A stretch of DNA of 64,000 nt from Streptomyces sp. MspMP-M5 (GCF_000373585.1 NZ_KB891897.1:29309-93308); one strand, 5' to 3'; numbered from the stretch's first letter, positions 18,881 to 27,885 are shown. Notes: generated by a model not told the origin, from the letters alone. Program-made: numbers and translations.

Positions 18881-20145
18881 GGAAGGACCTCCGGGGCTGG
18901 GTGAGCTGGGAGCGGATCGTTGAAGGTCTCGTACGGGCGGTCCTCGTCGTCGAGGCCCTCGGGGGTGAGGTCCGGGCGCCGCTCGCGGTTGCGTACGACT
19001 CCGGTTTCCGGGAGACGCAGGGTGAAGGTGGAGCCCTGTCCCTCAGCGCTCCACACCGTGACCTCCCCGCCGTGCGAGGCGGCCACGTGCTTGACGATGG
19101 CGAGGCCGAGGCCGGTCCCACCGGTGGCGCGGGAGCGCGCCGGGTCCACACGGTAGAACCGCTCGAAGATGCGGTCGCGGTCCTTCTCGGATATCCCGAT
19201 GCCCTGGTCGGTGACCGCGATCTCGACGAGGTCGCCGCCGGGCGCAGGGACCCGGCGGCCCGCGATCCCGACCCGGGTGCGGGCCGGGGAGTAGTTGACG
19301 GCGTTCTCGACGAGGTTGCCCAGGGCGGCGGCGAGCTGGCCACGGTTTCCCCAGACCGTGAGGTCGCCGGTGCCGCCGGCGGCGATGGTGATCTGCTTGG
19401 TGCCGGCCTGCTGGCGGCAGCGGTCGACCGCCTCGGCGACCAGCTCGTCGACCGGGACGGACTCGGAGTCCTCCAGCGGGTCGTCGTTCTGCACCCGGGA
19501 GAGGTCGATGAGCTCCTGGACGAGGTTGGTCAGGCGGGTGGCCTCGTTCTGCATGCGGCCGGCGAAGCGGGTGACGGCCTCGGGGTCGTCGCTGGCGTCC
19601 ATCACGGCCTCGGACAGCAGCGAGAGGGCGCCGACGGGGGTCTTGAGCTCATGGCTGACGTTGGCGACGAAGTCCCGGCGGACCGCCTCGATGCGGCGGG
19701 CCTCGGTGAGATCCTCGACCAGCAGCAGGACCAGCCGGGAGCCGAGCGGGGCGACCCGGGCGGAGACCGCGAGGGCGTCGCCGCGGCCGGTGCCGCGCCG
19801 GGGCAGGTCCAGTTCCACCTGGCGTATCTCGCCGTCCCGGCGGGTGTCGCGGGCCATCTGGAGCATCGGCTCGACGGCGAGCCGGCCGCCGCGGACCAGC
19901 CCGAGGGCGTACGCCGCGGAGCTGGCCTTGACCACCGTGTCGGCCTCGTCGAGGACGACGGCGGAGGAGCGCAGCACGGACAGGACGGTGTCGACACCGG
20001 GCGGCAGGACCGCCTCGGTGTGCAGGGACGTACGGGTGGGCTTGGCCTGGTCCCGCTCGCTCCAGCGGAACGCCAGCATGGCGAAGACGCCGGTGCAGAG
20101 CCCGGCGATCGCTGCCATCGCGGCGACGGCCGCGTCCACGTTCAT
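18877..20145 (-). CDS. phoR: Phosphate sensor histidine kinase PhoR
   Basis: 422 aa kinase for PhoP. A single N-terminal membrane helix (AAVAAMAAIAGLCTGVFAMLAF) is followed by a PAS-like region (VLRSSAVVLDEADTVVKASSAAYALGLV), the H box (FVANVSHELKTPVGALSLL), the N box (LAAALGNLVENAVNYSP) and the G boxes (VTDQGIGISEKDRDRIFERFYR, GGTGLGLAIVKHV). The single-helix layout is that of the SenX3/PhoR type in high-GC Gram-positives, which senses through Pst/PhoU rather than a large outer domain. Confidence 0.94.
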   Translation of the reverse strand: MNVDAAVAAMAAIAGLCTGVFAMLAFRWSERDQAKPTRTSLHTEAVLPPGVDTVLSVLRSSAVVLDEADTVVKASSAAYALGLVRGGRLAVEPMLQMARDTRRDGEIRQVELDLPRRGTGRGDALAVSARVAPLGSRLVLLLVEDLTEARRIEAVRRDFVANVSHELKTPVGALSLLSEAVMDASDDPEAVTRFAGRMQNEATRLTNLVQELIDLSRVQNDDPLEDSESVPVDELVAEAVDRCRQQAGTKQITIAAGGTGDLTVWGNRGQLAAALGNLVENAVNYSPARTRVGIAGRRVPAPGGDLVEIAVTDQGIGISEKDRDRIFERFYRVDPARSRATGGTGLGLAIVKHVAASHGGEVTVWSAEGQGSTFTLRLPETGVVRNRERRPDLTPEGLDDEDRPYETFNDPLPAHPAPEVLP

Positions 20146-20218
20146 GAATCCAGAGTATGTGCCGGGTCCGACACTCCCCCAGCGCTCGGAGCCGCTGCTC
20201 GGACACCCTTCGCCCAGA

Positions 20219-20247
20219 GTTCACCGGGACGTCGGGGACGGTTCACC
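20219..20247. promoter_or_regulatory. PHO-box repeat pair 1 (GTTCACC x2, 22-nt period)
   Basis: GTTCACC occurs at 20219-20225 and again at 20241-20247, exactly 22 nt apart, that is two PhoP 11-nt repeat units. It sits 74 nt upstream of phoR. The motif is the conserved core of the Streptomyces PhoP direct-repeat unit. Confidence 0.8.
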
Positions 20248-20303
20248 GATCGCGCGGGCGGGACCGGGCGGGAGCCCTGGCGGCCGCGGCGGCGACTCCC
20301 AGA

Positions 20304-20332
20304 GTTCACCTTCAGGACGGTGGCGGTTCACC
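20304..20332. promoter_or_regulatory. PHO-box repeat pair 2 (GTTCACC x2, 22-nt period)
   Basis: GTTCACC at 20304-20310 and 20326-20332, again exactly 22 nt apart, about 200 nt upstream of phoU. Together with pair 1 it makes the divergent phoRP/phoU region a PhoP target. No other gene lies in the 384-nt gap 20146-20529. Confidence 0.8.
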
Positions 20333-20529
20333 CCGGATGGGACCGCAGGTCGCGATCCGGCCGCACATTGAGAGGGCGGGGACCGGCCGCGGCCGGTCCG
20401 TGGGAGCGTGGGCGCAACGGCCACCTCCCACTCCGCACCGCACACCACCCCCCACGAGCCACGAAGCCCCCCGAACCGCCGGAACCCCCCGGAAGCACTC
20501 GGAACCATCGAAGCGAGAGAAGGTCACTG

Positions 20530-21207
20530 ATGCGGGACGCGTACCACGAGGAGCTGGACTCGATCAGCGAGGGCCTGGTCGAGATGGCCCGGCTCGTCGG
20601 CTCCGCGATCGGGCGCGCCACCACGGCGATACTCGACGCGGATCTGAAGCTGGCCGAAAACGTCATCGCCGCCGACGAGAAGGTCGACGACCTCCAGCGC
20701 GACCTGGAGGCGCGGGCCATCGCCCTGCTCGCCCGCCAGCAGCCGGTGGCCACCGATCTGCGGATCGTCGTCACGTCCCTGCGGATGAGCGCCGACCTGG
20801 AGCGCTCCGGCGACCTGGCCCAGCACGTCGCCAAGCTGGCCCGGCTGCGCTTCCCGGAGCGGGCGGTGCCCCGCGACCTGCACGCCACCATCCTGGAGAT
20901 GGGGCAGCTGGCGCAGCGCCTGATGGCCAAGGCCGGCGAGGTCATCATCACCAAGGACGTCGATCTCGCGCTGCAGCTGGAGCAGGACGACGACGCCATG
21001 GACCTGCTCCACCGCACGCTCTTCCAGCACCTGATGGACGACCGCTGGAAGCACGGCATCGAGACGGCCGTGGACGTGACGCTGCTGGGCCGCTACTACG
21101 AGCGGTTCGCGGACCACGCGGTGTCCGTGGCCAAGCGCGTCGTCTACCTCGTGACCGGCGAGCACGCCGACGAGATCACCACGTCGGCGACGGTGGAGGG
21201 CGCGTAA
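20530..21207 (+). CDS. phoU: Phosphate signalling protein PhoU
   Basis: 225 aa, all helical, with two PhoU repeats. Each carries a metal-binding acidic motif: LRMSADLERSGDLAQHVAKLA in the first and TLLGRYYERFADHAVSVAKRV in the second. It restrains PhoR signalling when the Pst importer is saturated. ATG at 20530 follows GAGAGAAGG. The region upstream has four GTTCACC repeats, so phoU should be PhoP-activated. A metallothionein-like gene follows 78 nt downstream. Confidence 0.95.
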   Translation: MRDAYHEELDSISEGLVEMARLVGSAIGRATTAILDADLKLAENVIAADEKVDDLQRDLEARAIALLARQQPVATDLRIVVTSLRMSADLERSGDLAQHVAKLARLRFPERAVPRDLHATILEMGQLAQRLMAKAGEVIITKDVDLALQLEQDDDAMDLLHRTLFQHLMDDRWKHGIETAVDVTLLGRYYERFADHAVSVAKRVVYLVTGEHADEITTSATVEGA

Positions 21208-21285
21208 CGTGCGCCCACGCGCCGTTGACGCGCCTGCGCACCCGGGCTTGCAATAAGCACCAGGTGACCCCTAGGAGGCAAATCA

Positions 21286-21444
21286 ATGGCACTCACGGCG
21301 GACTCCCCGAACCCCACGTCCCAGGCCGAGCCGACGGCTGCCGGTCGGCCGCTGCTCCCGTTGCTCAGCGGATGCACTTGCGGACCAGGCTGCAGCTGCG
21401 GCTGCCAGTCGGGCGGCCCGTGCCAGTGCGGCGGCAACTGCTGA
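21286..21444 (+). CDS. Small Cys-rich metallothionein-like protein
   Basis: 52 aa. The last 23 residues carry eight cysteines (positions 30, 32, 36, 38, 40, 46, 48, 52) in CxC arrays (CTCGPGCSCGCQ, CQCGGNC), typical of metallothioneins binding zinc, cadmium or copper. The first ~29 residues are Pro/Ala-rich. AGGAGG at 21273-21278 gives an excellent ribosome site 7 nt before the ATG. It follows phoU by 78 nt with no terminator between, so it may be co-transcribed with it and PhoP-controlled. A strong hairpin closes the unit. Confidence 0.85.
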   Translation: MALTADSPNPTSQAEPTAAGRPLLPLLSGCTCGPGCSCGCQSGGPCQCGGNC

Positions 21445-21482
21445 CGAGCGGCTCCCACCGCGGCCCGACGGCCCGGTGACAA

Positions 21483-21529
21483 CGCGGCCCCGGCCCGCCG
21501 ATCGCCCTGATCGGCAGGCCGGGGCCGCG
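21483..21529. terminator. Long hairpin between the metallothionein-like gene and gpmA
   Basis: CGCGGCCCCGGCC pairs perfectly with GGCCGGGGCCGCG. After one mismatch GCCGATC pairs with GATCGGC around a GCCCT loop. It lies between convergent genes. Confidence 0.85.
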
Positions 21530-21573
21530 GTCGTCCTCCCGGCGGGGGGCGGGCCCGGCCGGGGCGGGCTGCG

Positions 21574-22335
21574 TTACTTCTTCTTGCCCTGGTTCTTCAC
21601 GGCCTCGATGGCGGCCTTGGCGGCCTCCGGGTCGAGGTAGGTGCCGCCGGGGTTGACGGGGCGGAAGTCGGCGTCGAGCTCGTAGGAGAGCGGGATGCCG
21701 GTGGGGATGTTCAGGCCGGCGATGTCCGCGTCGGAGATCTGGTCGAGGTGCTTGACCAGGGCGCGGAGGCTGTTGCCGTGGGCGGCGACCAGCACCGTGC
21801 GGCCGGCGACCAGGTCCGGGACGATGCCGTCGTACCAGTACGGGAGCATGCGGACGACGACGTCCTTGAGGCACTCGGTCCTCGGGCGCAGCTCCGGCGG
21901 GATCGAGGCGTAGCGCGGGTCGTCGCTCTGGGAGAACTCGGTGCCGTCCTCAAGGGCGGGCGGCGGGGTGTCGTAGGAGCGGCGCCAGAGCATGAACTGC
22001 TCCTCGCCGAACTCGGCCAGGGTCTGCGCCTTGTCCTTGCCCTGGAGCGCGCCGTAGTGGCGCTCGTTGAGCCGCCAGGTGCGGTGGACCGGGATCCAGT
22101 GGCGGTCGGCGGACTCCAGGGCCAGCTGCGCGGTGCGGATGGCGCGCTTCTGGAGGGAGGTGTGCACGACGTCGGGGAGCAGGCCGGCCTCCTTGAGCAG
22201 CTCTCCGCCGCGGACCGCCTCCTTCTCGCCCTTCTCGTTGAGGTTGACGTCCACCCAGCCGGTGAACAGGTTCTTCGCGTTCCACTCGCTCTCGCCGTGG
22301 CGGAGCAGGATCAGCTTGTACGGTGCGGTGGCCAT
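21574..22335 (-). CDS. gpmA: 2,3-bisphosphoglycerate-dependent phosphoglycerate mutase
   Basis: 253 aa glycolytic enzyme interconverting 3- and 2-phosphoglycerate. The phosphohistidine motif LILLRHGESEWN starts near residue 8. NLFTGWVDVNLNEKG and WRLNERHYGALQGKDKAQT are the dPGM substrate motifs, and the second catalytic histidine is in VLVAAHGNSLRALVKHLDQ. The C terminus has a basic NQGKKK tail. The ATG at 22335 (MATAPYKLILLRHG) is the family start; a longer upstream frame is not conserved. Confidence 0.95.
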   Translation of the reverse strand: MATAPYKLILLRHGESEWNAKNLFTGWVDVNLNEKGEKEAVRGGELLKEAGLLPDVVHTSLQKRAIRTAQLALESADRHWIPVHRTWRLNERHYGALQGKDKAQTLAEFGEEQFMLWRRSYDTPPPALEDGTEFSQSDDPRYASIPPELRPRTECLKDVVVRMLPYWYDGIVPDLVAGRTVLVAAHGNSLRALVKHLDQISDADIAGLNIPTGIPLSYELDADFRPVNPGGTYLDPEAAKAAIEAVKNQGKKK

Positions 22336-22572
22336 GCCGTCGAGCGTAATCGACGCCGGGTGGTGGCCCTGCGCGCGGCTGCCACCTGCGCGGACGAGGG
22401 TGCGGGCGGGCCGCTGACGATTGACGTTTCCGGTCAATTCGGTGGCCGGCCGCCCCCTTGGTTTGTAGGTTGCGTCTGGCGCTTTCGGCACTTACCGCGT
22501 CCCGGCGCCGTCACCGCAGCACGCCCGCCCGTCCGTCCGACGGGCGCGGCCCGGCATCCAGGGGGAAATGTC

Positions 22573-23913
22573 ATGTCCGCGCCCGTCAGCGAGCCCCGGC
22601 CCGGGGGCCTGTCCCGAATCCGGCGGGCCGCCGTGGAGAGCGTCTCCGGTCTGCCCCGGCAGTTCTGGTGGCTGTGGACCAGCACGCTGGTCAACCGGCT
22701 GGGGTCGTTCGTCGCCACGTTCCTGGCCCTCTATCTCACCGTCGAGCGCGGCTACTCCGCCTCGTACGCGGGCCTGGTCGGCGCGCTGTACGGGCTGGGC
22801 GGGGTGATCTCCTCGGTGGGCGCGGGGGTGCTCACCGACCGGCTCGGGCGGCGGCCGACGATGCTGATCGCGCAGCTGTCCACGGCGGCGTTCGTGGCGC
22901 TGCTGGGGTTCATGACCGATCCGGTGGCGATCGCCGTGGTGGCCGGTCTGGTCGGCATGGCGACGAACGCCTCGCGGCCGGCCGTGCAGGCGATGATGGC
23001 GGACATCGTCGCGCCCGAGGACCGCGTGCGCGCCTTCTCCCTGAACTACTGGGCGATCAACCTCGGCTTCGCCTTCTCCTCCACCGCCGCCGGCCTCATC
23101 GCCGAACACGGCTATCTGGCCCTCTTCCTGGGCGAGTCGGCGCTCGTGCTGGCCTGCGCGCTGGTGGTGTTCTGCAAGCTGCCGGAGTCCCGTCCGGAGG
23201 CGGGCGGGGCGGCGGACGCGCCGGCGGAGGCGGCCGGCGCCGCGCGGATCTCGATGCTGACCGTGCTGCGCGACGGCCGCTTCATGACCGTCGTCGGGCT
23301 CAACCTCCTGCTGGCGCTGCTGTTCCAGCAGGCGTACGTCTCGATGCCGGTGTCGATGGGGCGAGCCGGCTTCTCCAGCGCCGACTTCGGGGTGGTCATC
23401 GCGGCCAACGGCGTGCTGATCGTGCTGCTGCAGATCCCGGTCACCCGCTTCATCGAGCACCGCAGCCCGGCCGTGCTGCTGGTCGGTTCGGCGCTGCTGG
23501 CCGGCTACGGCTTCGGGATGACGGCGCTGGCCGGCTCGGTCGCCATGCACGTGGTCGCGGTCGCCGTCTGGACCCTCGGCGAGATCATCAACTCGCCCAC
23601 GCAGATGGGCCTGGTGGTCCGTCTGTCGCCGCTGCACGGCCGCGGCCGCTACCAGGGGATGTACTCGCTGTCCTGGTCCGTCGCCTCGCTGGCCGCCCCG
23701 CTGCTGGGCGGCACGGTCATCGACCACTACGGCGCCGACGCCCTGTGGGCCGGCTGCGCGGTGGTCGGCACGGTGGCCGCGGCGGGCTACGGGCTGCTGC
23801 TGCGGAGGCTGCCCGGGCGGGCCCGCACCGAGGAGACCGCGGGCGCCGGGACCGAGCGGGCCGACGTGCCGTCGTCGACGACGCCACCGACGACGCCGAC
23901 GACATCGGCGTGA
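22573..23913 (+). CDS. MFS transporter (multidrug efflux-like)
   Basis: 446 aa with about twelve membrane helices. The loop between helices 2 and 3 has the MFS motif GVLTDRLGRRPTM. Helices include FWWLWTSTLVNRLGSFVATFLALYL, LVGALYGLGGVISSVGAG and VVIAANGVLIVLLQIPVTRFI. The Thr/Pro-rich tail is cytoplasmic. Start ATG at 22573 after GGGGGAAA. It is divergent from gpmA and convergent with the YbjN gene 4 nt away. A proton-driven exporter of unknown substrate is the safest call. Confidence 0.88.
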   Translation: MSAPVSEPRPGGLSRIRRAAVESVSGLPRQFWWLWTSTLVNRLGSFVATFLALYLTVERGYSASYAGLVGALYGLGGVISSVGAGVLTDRLGRRPTMLIAQLSTAAFVALLGFMTDPVAIAVVAGLVGMATNASRPAVQAMMADIVAPEDRVRAFSLNYWAINLGFAFSSTAAGLIAEHGYLALFLGESALVLACALVVFCKLPESRPEAGGAADAPAEAAGAARISMLTVLRDGRFMTVVGLNLLLALLFQQAYVSMPVSMGRAGFSSADFGVVIAANGVLIVLLQIPVTRFIEHRSPAVLLVGSALLAGYGFGMTALAGSVAMHVVAVAVWTLGEIINSPTQMGLVVRLSPLHGRGRYQGMYSLSWSVASLAAPLLGGTVIDHYGADALWAGCAVVGTVAAAGYGLLLRRLPGRARTEETAGAGTERADVPSSTTPPTTPTTSA

Positions 23914-23917
23914 GGCG

Positions 23918-24463
23918 TCAGTCCTCGGGGCGGTGCTCCGCGTCGTGCCGTGTCAGTCGTTCGAAGGCGGCCAGGTTGCGGGTGGATTCGCCGCGGGCGA
24001 CGCGCCAGGCGTACTCCTTGCGGATCGCCGAGGCGAAGCCCATCTCCAGGAGGGTGTTGAAGCTGCCATCGGCGTTCTCCAGGACGGTGCCGAGGATCCG
24101 GTCCAGCTCGGCGGGGGTGACGGCGGCCAGCGGGAGCCGGCCGACGAGGTAGATGTCGCCGAGCTTGTCGAGCGCGTAACCGACGCCGTAGAGGCGGGTG
24201 TTGCGTTCGAGGAGCCAGCGGTGGACGGCCTCGTGGTTCTCGTCCGGGCGGCGGACGACGAAGGCGTTGATGGAGAGCGAGTGGCGGCCGACGACCAGCG
24301 AGCAGGTGGTGGAGAGCTTGCGGGTGCCGGGCAGCTTGACGACGTAGGTGCCCGCGGCCGGCGACTCCCAGTCGAGGTCCGCGTCCTTGAGGGTGCGCTC
24401 GATGACCGCACCGGCGTCCGCCGCCTGCCGCTCGCCCCCGGAGGGCCGCCGTTCCTCAGCCAT
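23918..24463 (-). CDS. YbjN domain-containing protein
   Basis: 181 aa cytoplasmic protein of the YbjN / T3SS-chaperone-fold family: AVIERTLKDADLDWESPAAGTYVVKLPG, LVVGRHSLSINAFVVRRPDEN and LLERNTRLYGVGYALDKLGDIYLVGRLPL. The family fold resembles type III chaperones, and its biochemical role is unsettled. The ATG at 24463 overlaps the mshA 3' end by 8 nt, so it is translationally coupled to mycothiol glycosyltransferase, a conserved actinobacterial pairing. Confidence 0.85.
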   Translation of the reverse strand: MAEERRPSGGERQAADAGAVIERTLKDADLDWESPAAGTYVVKLPGTRKLSTTCSLVVGRHSLSINAFVVRRPDENHEAVHRWLLERNTRLYGVGYALDKLGDIYLVGRLPLAAVTPAELDRILGTVLENADGSFNTLLEMGFASAIRKEYAWRVARGESTRNLAAFERLTRHDAEHRPED

Positions 24464-25889
24464 GCAGCGATCGTAGGTGACGGCGGCGCTCCTGCATCGC
24501 GGCGGTGTAGACGTCGGCGGTCGCGGCGGCGGCGGTGTCCCAGCCGAAGGACTGGGCGTGCCGGGCCGCGGCGCCGCCCATCCGGGCCGCCAGCGACGGG
24601 TCGTCGAGGAAGCGGCGCAGCGCCCGGGCGTAGTCGGCCGGGTCGTGGCCGGCGACCAGGAAGCCGCTGACGCCGTCCCGCACGGCCACCGGCAGGCCGC
24701 CGACCGCGGCCGCGACGACCGGGGTGCCGCACGCCTGGGCCTCGATCGCGACCAGCCCGAACGACTCGCTGTACGAGGGCATGACCAGCACGGACGCGGC
24801 GCGGTACCAGTCGGCGAGCTGCTCCTGGCCGACCGGCGGATGGAACCGCACCAGATCGGCGATGCCCAGCCGGGCGGCCAGCTTCTGCAGGCCCTCCGGC
24901 TTGGCCAGACCACTGCCGCTGGGGCCGCCGACCACCGGGACCACCAGCCGGGAGCGCAGCGACGGGTCCGCGTCGACCAGCGCGGCGGCGGCGCGCAGCA
25001 GGACGTCGGGGGCCTTCAGCGGCTGTATGCGGCCTGCGAAGAGCGGTATGACCGCGTCCTGGGGCAGGCCGAGGCGGGACCGGGCGGCGGCCCGGCTGGC
25101 CGCGACGTCGTCCCCGGCGGCCCCGAGGGCCCCCGCGGCGCCGTCCGCCAGCGGCCGGAAGCGGTCCAGATTGACGCCGGGGTGGACCACCGCGACCTTG
25201 CCGGGGTCGGCGTCGTAGTGCCGGACCAGCTCGTCGGCCTCCTCGGCGGTGTTGGCTATCAGGCGGTCGGCGGCCTCGACGATCTGGGTCTCGCCGATGA
25301 CCCGGGCGGCCGGCTCGGGGGTGTCGCCGGCGGCCAGCGCGGCGTTCTTCACCTTGGCCATGGTGTGCATGGCGTGCACGAGGGGGACCCGCCAGCGCTC
25401 CGCGGCCAGCCAGCCGACGTGGCCGGAGAGCCAGTAGTGGGAGTGGACGAGGTCGTAGTAGCCGGGGCGGTGGCCCGCCCATGCCTGCATCACGCCGTGG
25501 GTGAAGGCGCACAGCTGGGCCGGGAGTTCCTCCTTGGCCAGCCCCTCGTACGGGCCCGCGGCGACGTGCCGGACCAGGACGCCGGGGGCCAGCTCGACGC
25601 TGGGCGGCAGCGCGGCGGTGGTGGCCCGGGTGAAGATCTCCACCTCGGTGCCGAGTGCGGCGAGCTTGCGGGCCAGCTCGACGATGTAGACGTTCATCCC
25701 GCCGGCGTCGCCGGTGCCGGGCTGGTGCAGCGGGGAGGTGTGCACGCTGAGCATCGCCACCCGGCGGGGGCGGCGGGCCCCTCCGGGCAGGCGCAGCCGC
25801 GCCGGGCCCGCGAACTGGCCGCCCGTGCGCTTGGACAGCGCCGGCGGTCCCCCGTGCCGGCTGCGGAGCCTGGGCACATATTGGCTCAC
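24456..25889 (-). CDS. mshA: D-inositol-3-phosphate glycosyltransferase (mycothiol step 1)
   Basis: 477 aa GT-B glycosyltransferase family 4. It joins UDP-GlcNAc to 1-L-inositol-1-phosphate to begin mycothiol synthesis. The acceptor-side motif SVHTSPLHQPGTGDAGGMNVY is followed by the donor-side half with LFAGRIQPLKAPDVLL and the E-x7-E motif in ESFGLVAIEAQACGTPV. The first ~45 residues are a basic extension. GTG at 25889 has AGGAGGT about 9 nt upstream. mshD lies about 8 kb to the right. Confidence 0.94.
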   Translation of the reverse strand: MSQYVPRLRSRHGGPPALSKRTGGQFAGPARLRLPGGARRPRRVAMLSVHTSPLHQPGTGDAGGMNVYIVELARKLAALGTEVEIFTRATTAALPPSVELAPGVLVRHVAAGPYEGLAKEELPAQLCAFTHGVMQAWAGHRPGYYDLVHSHYWLSGHVGWLAAERWRVPLVHAMHTMAKVKNAALAAGDTPEPAARVIGETQIVEAADRLIANTAEEADELVRHYDADPGKVAVVHPGVNLDRFRPLADGAAGALGAAGDDVAASRAAARSRLGLPQDAVIPLFAGRIQPLKAPDVLLRAAAALVDADPSLRSRLVVPVVGGPSGSGLAKPEGLQKLAARLGIADLVRFHPPVGQEQLADWYRAASVLVMPSYSESFGLVAIEAQACGTPVVAAAVGGLPVAVRDGVSGFLVAGHDPADYARALRRFLDDPSLAARMGGAAARHAQSFGWDTAAAATADVYTAAMQERRRHLRSLHG

Positions 25890-26084
25890 TGCGAGCTACC
25901 TCCTAGGCGGGCGGGCGGTGCGCCTCCGGTCCCCTGCAACAACCGCGGACCGGCATCCCTTCCCGTTCGGCCCGCCGCCTTCGAACTTTCTTCGTACTTT
26001 GCCAAAGCGTGATCCCGGGACGGAGAGCGGCCCTGGTCAGGGCACCGGGACGGCCCTTCCGCCGCGACCCCATACCCTCGATGC

Positions 26085-26933
26085 ATGGCCCGCCGCTCCC
26101 CCGTTTCCGCCTCCCGCACCGCCGCGCCGCCGTCCCGGCCGGTCGGAAACGCCACCCGCGGCACCACCAACCCCAACCGGCTGCGCCGCATGGACCGCTG
26201 GATCGCCGCAGAGCACGCCGCGGAGCTGCGCCGCACCCCCGACCCGGTCGCCGTCGACCTCGGCTACGGCGCCGCCCCGTGGACCGCGGTGGAGCTGCTC
26301 GGGCGGCTGCGCACGGTGCGGCCGGACGCCCGGGTCGTCGGCGTCGAGATCGATCCGGCCCGGGTCGCCGCCGCCCTGCCGTACGCCGGCGCCGGGCTGG
26401 ACTTCGTCCACGGCGGCTTCGAGGTGCCGCTGCCCGGCGGGCCCGGCCGCGCCCCGGTCCTCATCCGGGCCGCGAACGTGCTGCGCCAGTACGACGAGGA
26501 CGAGGTCGCCGCCGTCTGGGCGCGGCTGTGTGCCCGGCTGGCGCCGGGCGGGCTGCTGGTCGAGGGCACCTGCGACGAGATCGGGCGGCGCCACGTCTGG
26601 GTCGCGCTGGGCCCCGAGGGCCCTCGCACGGTCACCTTCGCGGCCCGGCTCAGCTCCCTCGACACCCCGTCCGACCTGGCCGAACGGCTTCCCAAGGCGC
26701 TGATCCACCGCAATGTGCCGGGCGAGCCGGTGCATGCCTTCCTGCGCGACTTCGACCGCGCCTGGGCCGGCGCCGCGCCGCTCGGCGCGCTGGGCGCCCG
26801 GCAGCGGTGGCGCGCCGCCGTCGCCGCCCTCGCGGCAGACTGGCCGCTGGCCGGGGACCCGCGCCGGCGCCGCCAGGGCGAGGTCACGGTGCGGTGGGAG
26901 GCACTGGCCCCGCGCGGCGGCGCGACGATCTGA
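26085..26933 (+). CDS. Class I SAM-dependent methyltransferase
   Basis: 282 aa. Motif I is VAVDLGYGAAPWTAVELLG, motif II has VVGVEIDPARVAAALPYAG, and the later motif is LIRAANVLRQYDEDEVAAVWARLCARLAPGG. The N-terminal ~35 residues are basic and disordered. There is no substrate-recognition clue, and it stands as a single transcription unit between mshA and an XRE regulator. A small-molecule substrate is likely but not shown. It ends in a palindromic terminator 1 nt after the stop. Confidence 0.8.
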   Translation: MARRSPVSASRTAAPPSRPVGNATRGTTNPNRLRRMDRWIAAEHAAELRRTPDPVAVDLGYGAAPWTAVELLGRLRTVRPDARVVGVEIDPARVAAALPYAGAGLDFVHGGFEVPLPGGPGRAPVLIRAANVLRQYDEDEVAAVWARLCARLAPGGLLVEGTCDEIGRRHVWVALGPEGPRTVTFAARLSSLDTPSDLAERLPKALIHRNVPGEPVHAFLRDFDRAWAGAAPLGALGARQRWRAAVAALAADWPLAGDPRRRRQGEVTVRWEALAPRGGATI

Positions 26934-26962
26934 GCCCGCTGCCGTACGGCCGTACGGCGGGC
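26934..26962. terminator. Palindromic terminator between methyltransferase and XRE genes
   Basis: GCCCGC/GCGGGC flank the perfect palindrome CCGTACGGCCGTACGG, placed between convergent genes. Confidence 0.6.
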
Positions 26963-27009
26963 AGGACTTCACGGACGGGCGGGACGGGCCGGACGCGCCG
27001 AACGCGCCC

Positions 27010-27885
27010 CTAGGACGCGCTGCCCGCCGGGACCGGTGTGGCGGCCGGCAGGGCGCGCAGCCGGGCCTCGGAGGGCGAGCCGGGCGGCGCGGTGTACGTC
27101 ATCAGCACCTGGTCCGGGTCGGCGGCCAGCCGGAAGCTCTCGAAGGTGACGGTCAGCTCCCCGGCCTCCGGGTGCCGGATCCGCTTGGTGCCGCGCAGCC
27201 ACTCGTACACCCCCTGCGCCGCCCACATCCGGCGGAACTCCGGGCTGCGGTCGAGGAGTTCGCCCACCACCTCGCAGATCCGCGGGTCGTCCGGGTGCCG
27301 GCCGCTGTCGGCGCGCAGATTGCCGACGACCTCCTCGGCCTTCCGCTCCCAGTCCGGGTACAGCTCGCGCGCCGCCGGTTCGAGGAAGACCAGCAGGGCG
27401 GTGTTCCGCCGCTCCGGCGCCAGCGCGCCGAGGTCGAAGGAGAGCCGGCCGCCGGCGTCGTTCCAGGCCAGGATGTCCAGGCCGCGGCCGAGCACCACGG
27501 CGGCGACGGACGGGTCCATGGCCGCCATCAGCTGCCGGACCTCCGGCCGCACGGTCTGCGCCGGCATCGGCCGGCAGCCGCCGGGGCCCACGGCGGTCCG
27601 GCGGCGCGGCACCGCGACGTTCCGCAGATACGTCAGCTCGCCGTCCGACAGCCGCAGGGCCCGCGCGATGGCGTCCAGGACGGAGTCGGAGACCGCGGGC
27701 GCCCGGCCCTGCTCGATCCGGGTGTAGTAGTCCACGCTGACGCCGGCGAGCCGGGCGACCTCCTCGCGCCGCAGCCCGCGCACCCGGCGGCGGCCGAAGC
27801 CGTCGGGCAGGCCGACCTCGGCCGGGTCGAGCGCGGCGCGGCGCGCCTTGAGGAAGGCACTGATCTCGATTTCCCCGTGGAGCAT
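27010..27885 (-). CDS. XRE-family regulator with MmyB-like ligand-binding domain
   Basis: About 291 aa. The N-terminal helix-turn-helix is DGFGRRRVRGLRREEVARLAGVSVDYYTRIEQGR (residues ~25-58). The rest is the MmyB/MLTR ligand-binding domain: ALGRGLDILAWNDAGGRLSFDLGAL and FLEPAARELYPDWERKAEEVVGNLRADSGRHPDDP. Such proteins usually repress a neighbouring short-chain dehydrogenase or oxidoreductase, but none is adjacent here. An ATG at 27885 follows a GTG at 27888; either may start the protein. Confidence 0.88.
   Translation of the reverse strand: MLHGEIEISAFLKARRAALDPAEVGLPDGFGRRRVRGLRREEVARLAGVSVDYYTRIEQGRAPAVSDSVLDAIARALRLSDGELTYLRNVAVPRRRTAVGPGGCRPMPAQTVRPEVRQLMAAMDPSVAAVVLGRGLDILAWNDAGGRLSFDLGALAPERRNTALLVFLEPAARELYPDWERKAEEVVGNLRADSGRHPDDPRICEVVGELLDRSPEFRRMWAAQGVYEWLRGTKRIRHPEAGELTVTFESFRLAADPDQVLMTYTAPPGSPSEARLRALPAATPVPAGSAS

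Noticed and set aside
18901..20529. Open extension upstream of phoU running across the phoR antisense strand
   Set aside because: Shadow of phoR. The PhoU family start is at 20530, right after a good ribosome site.
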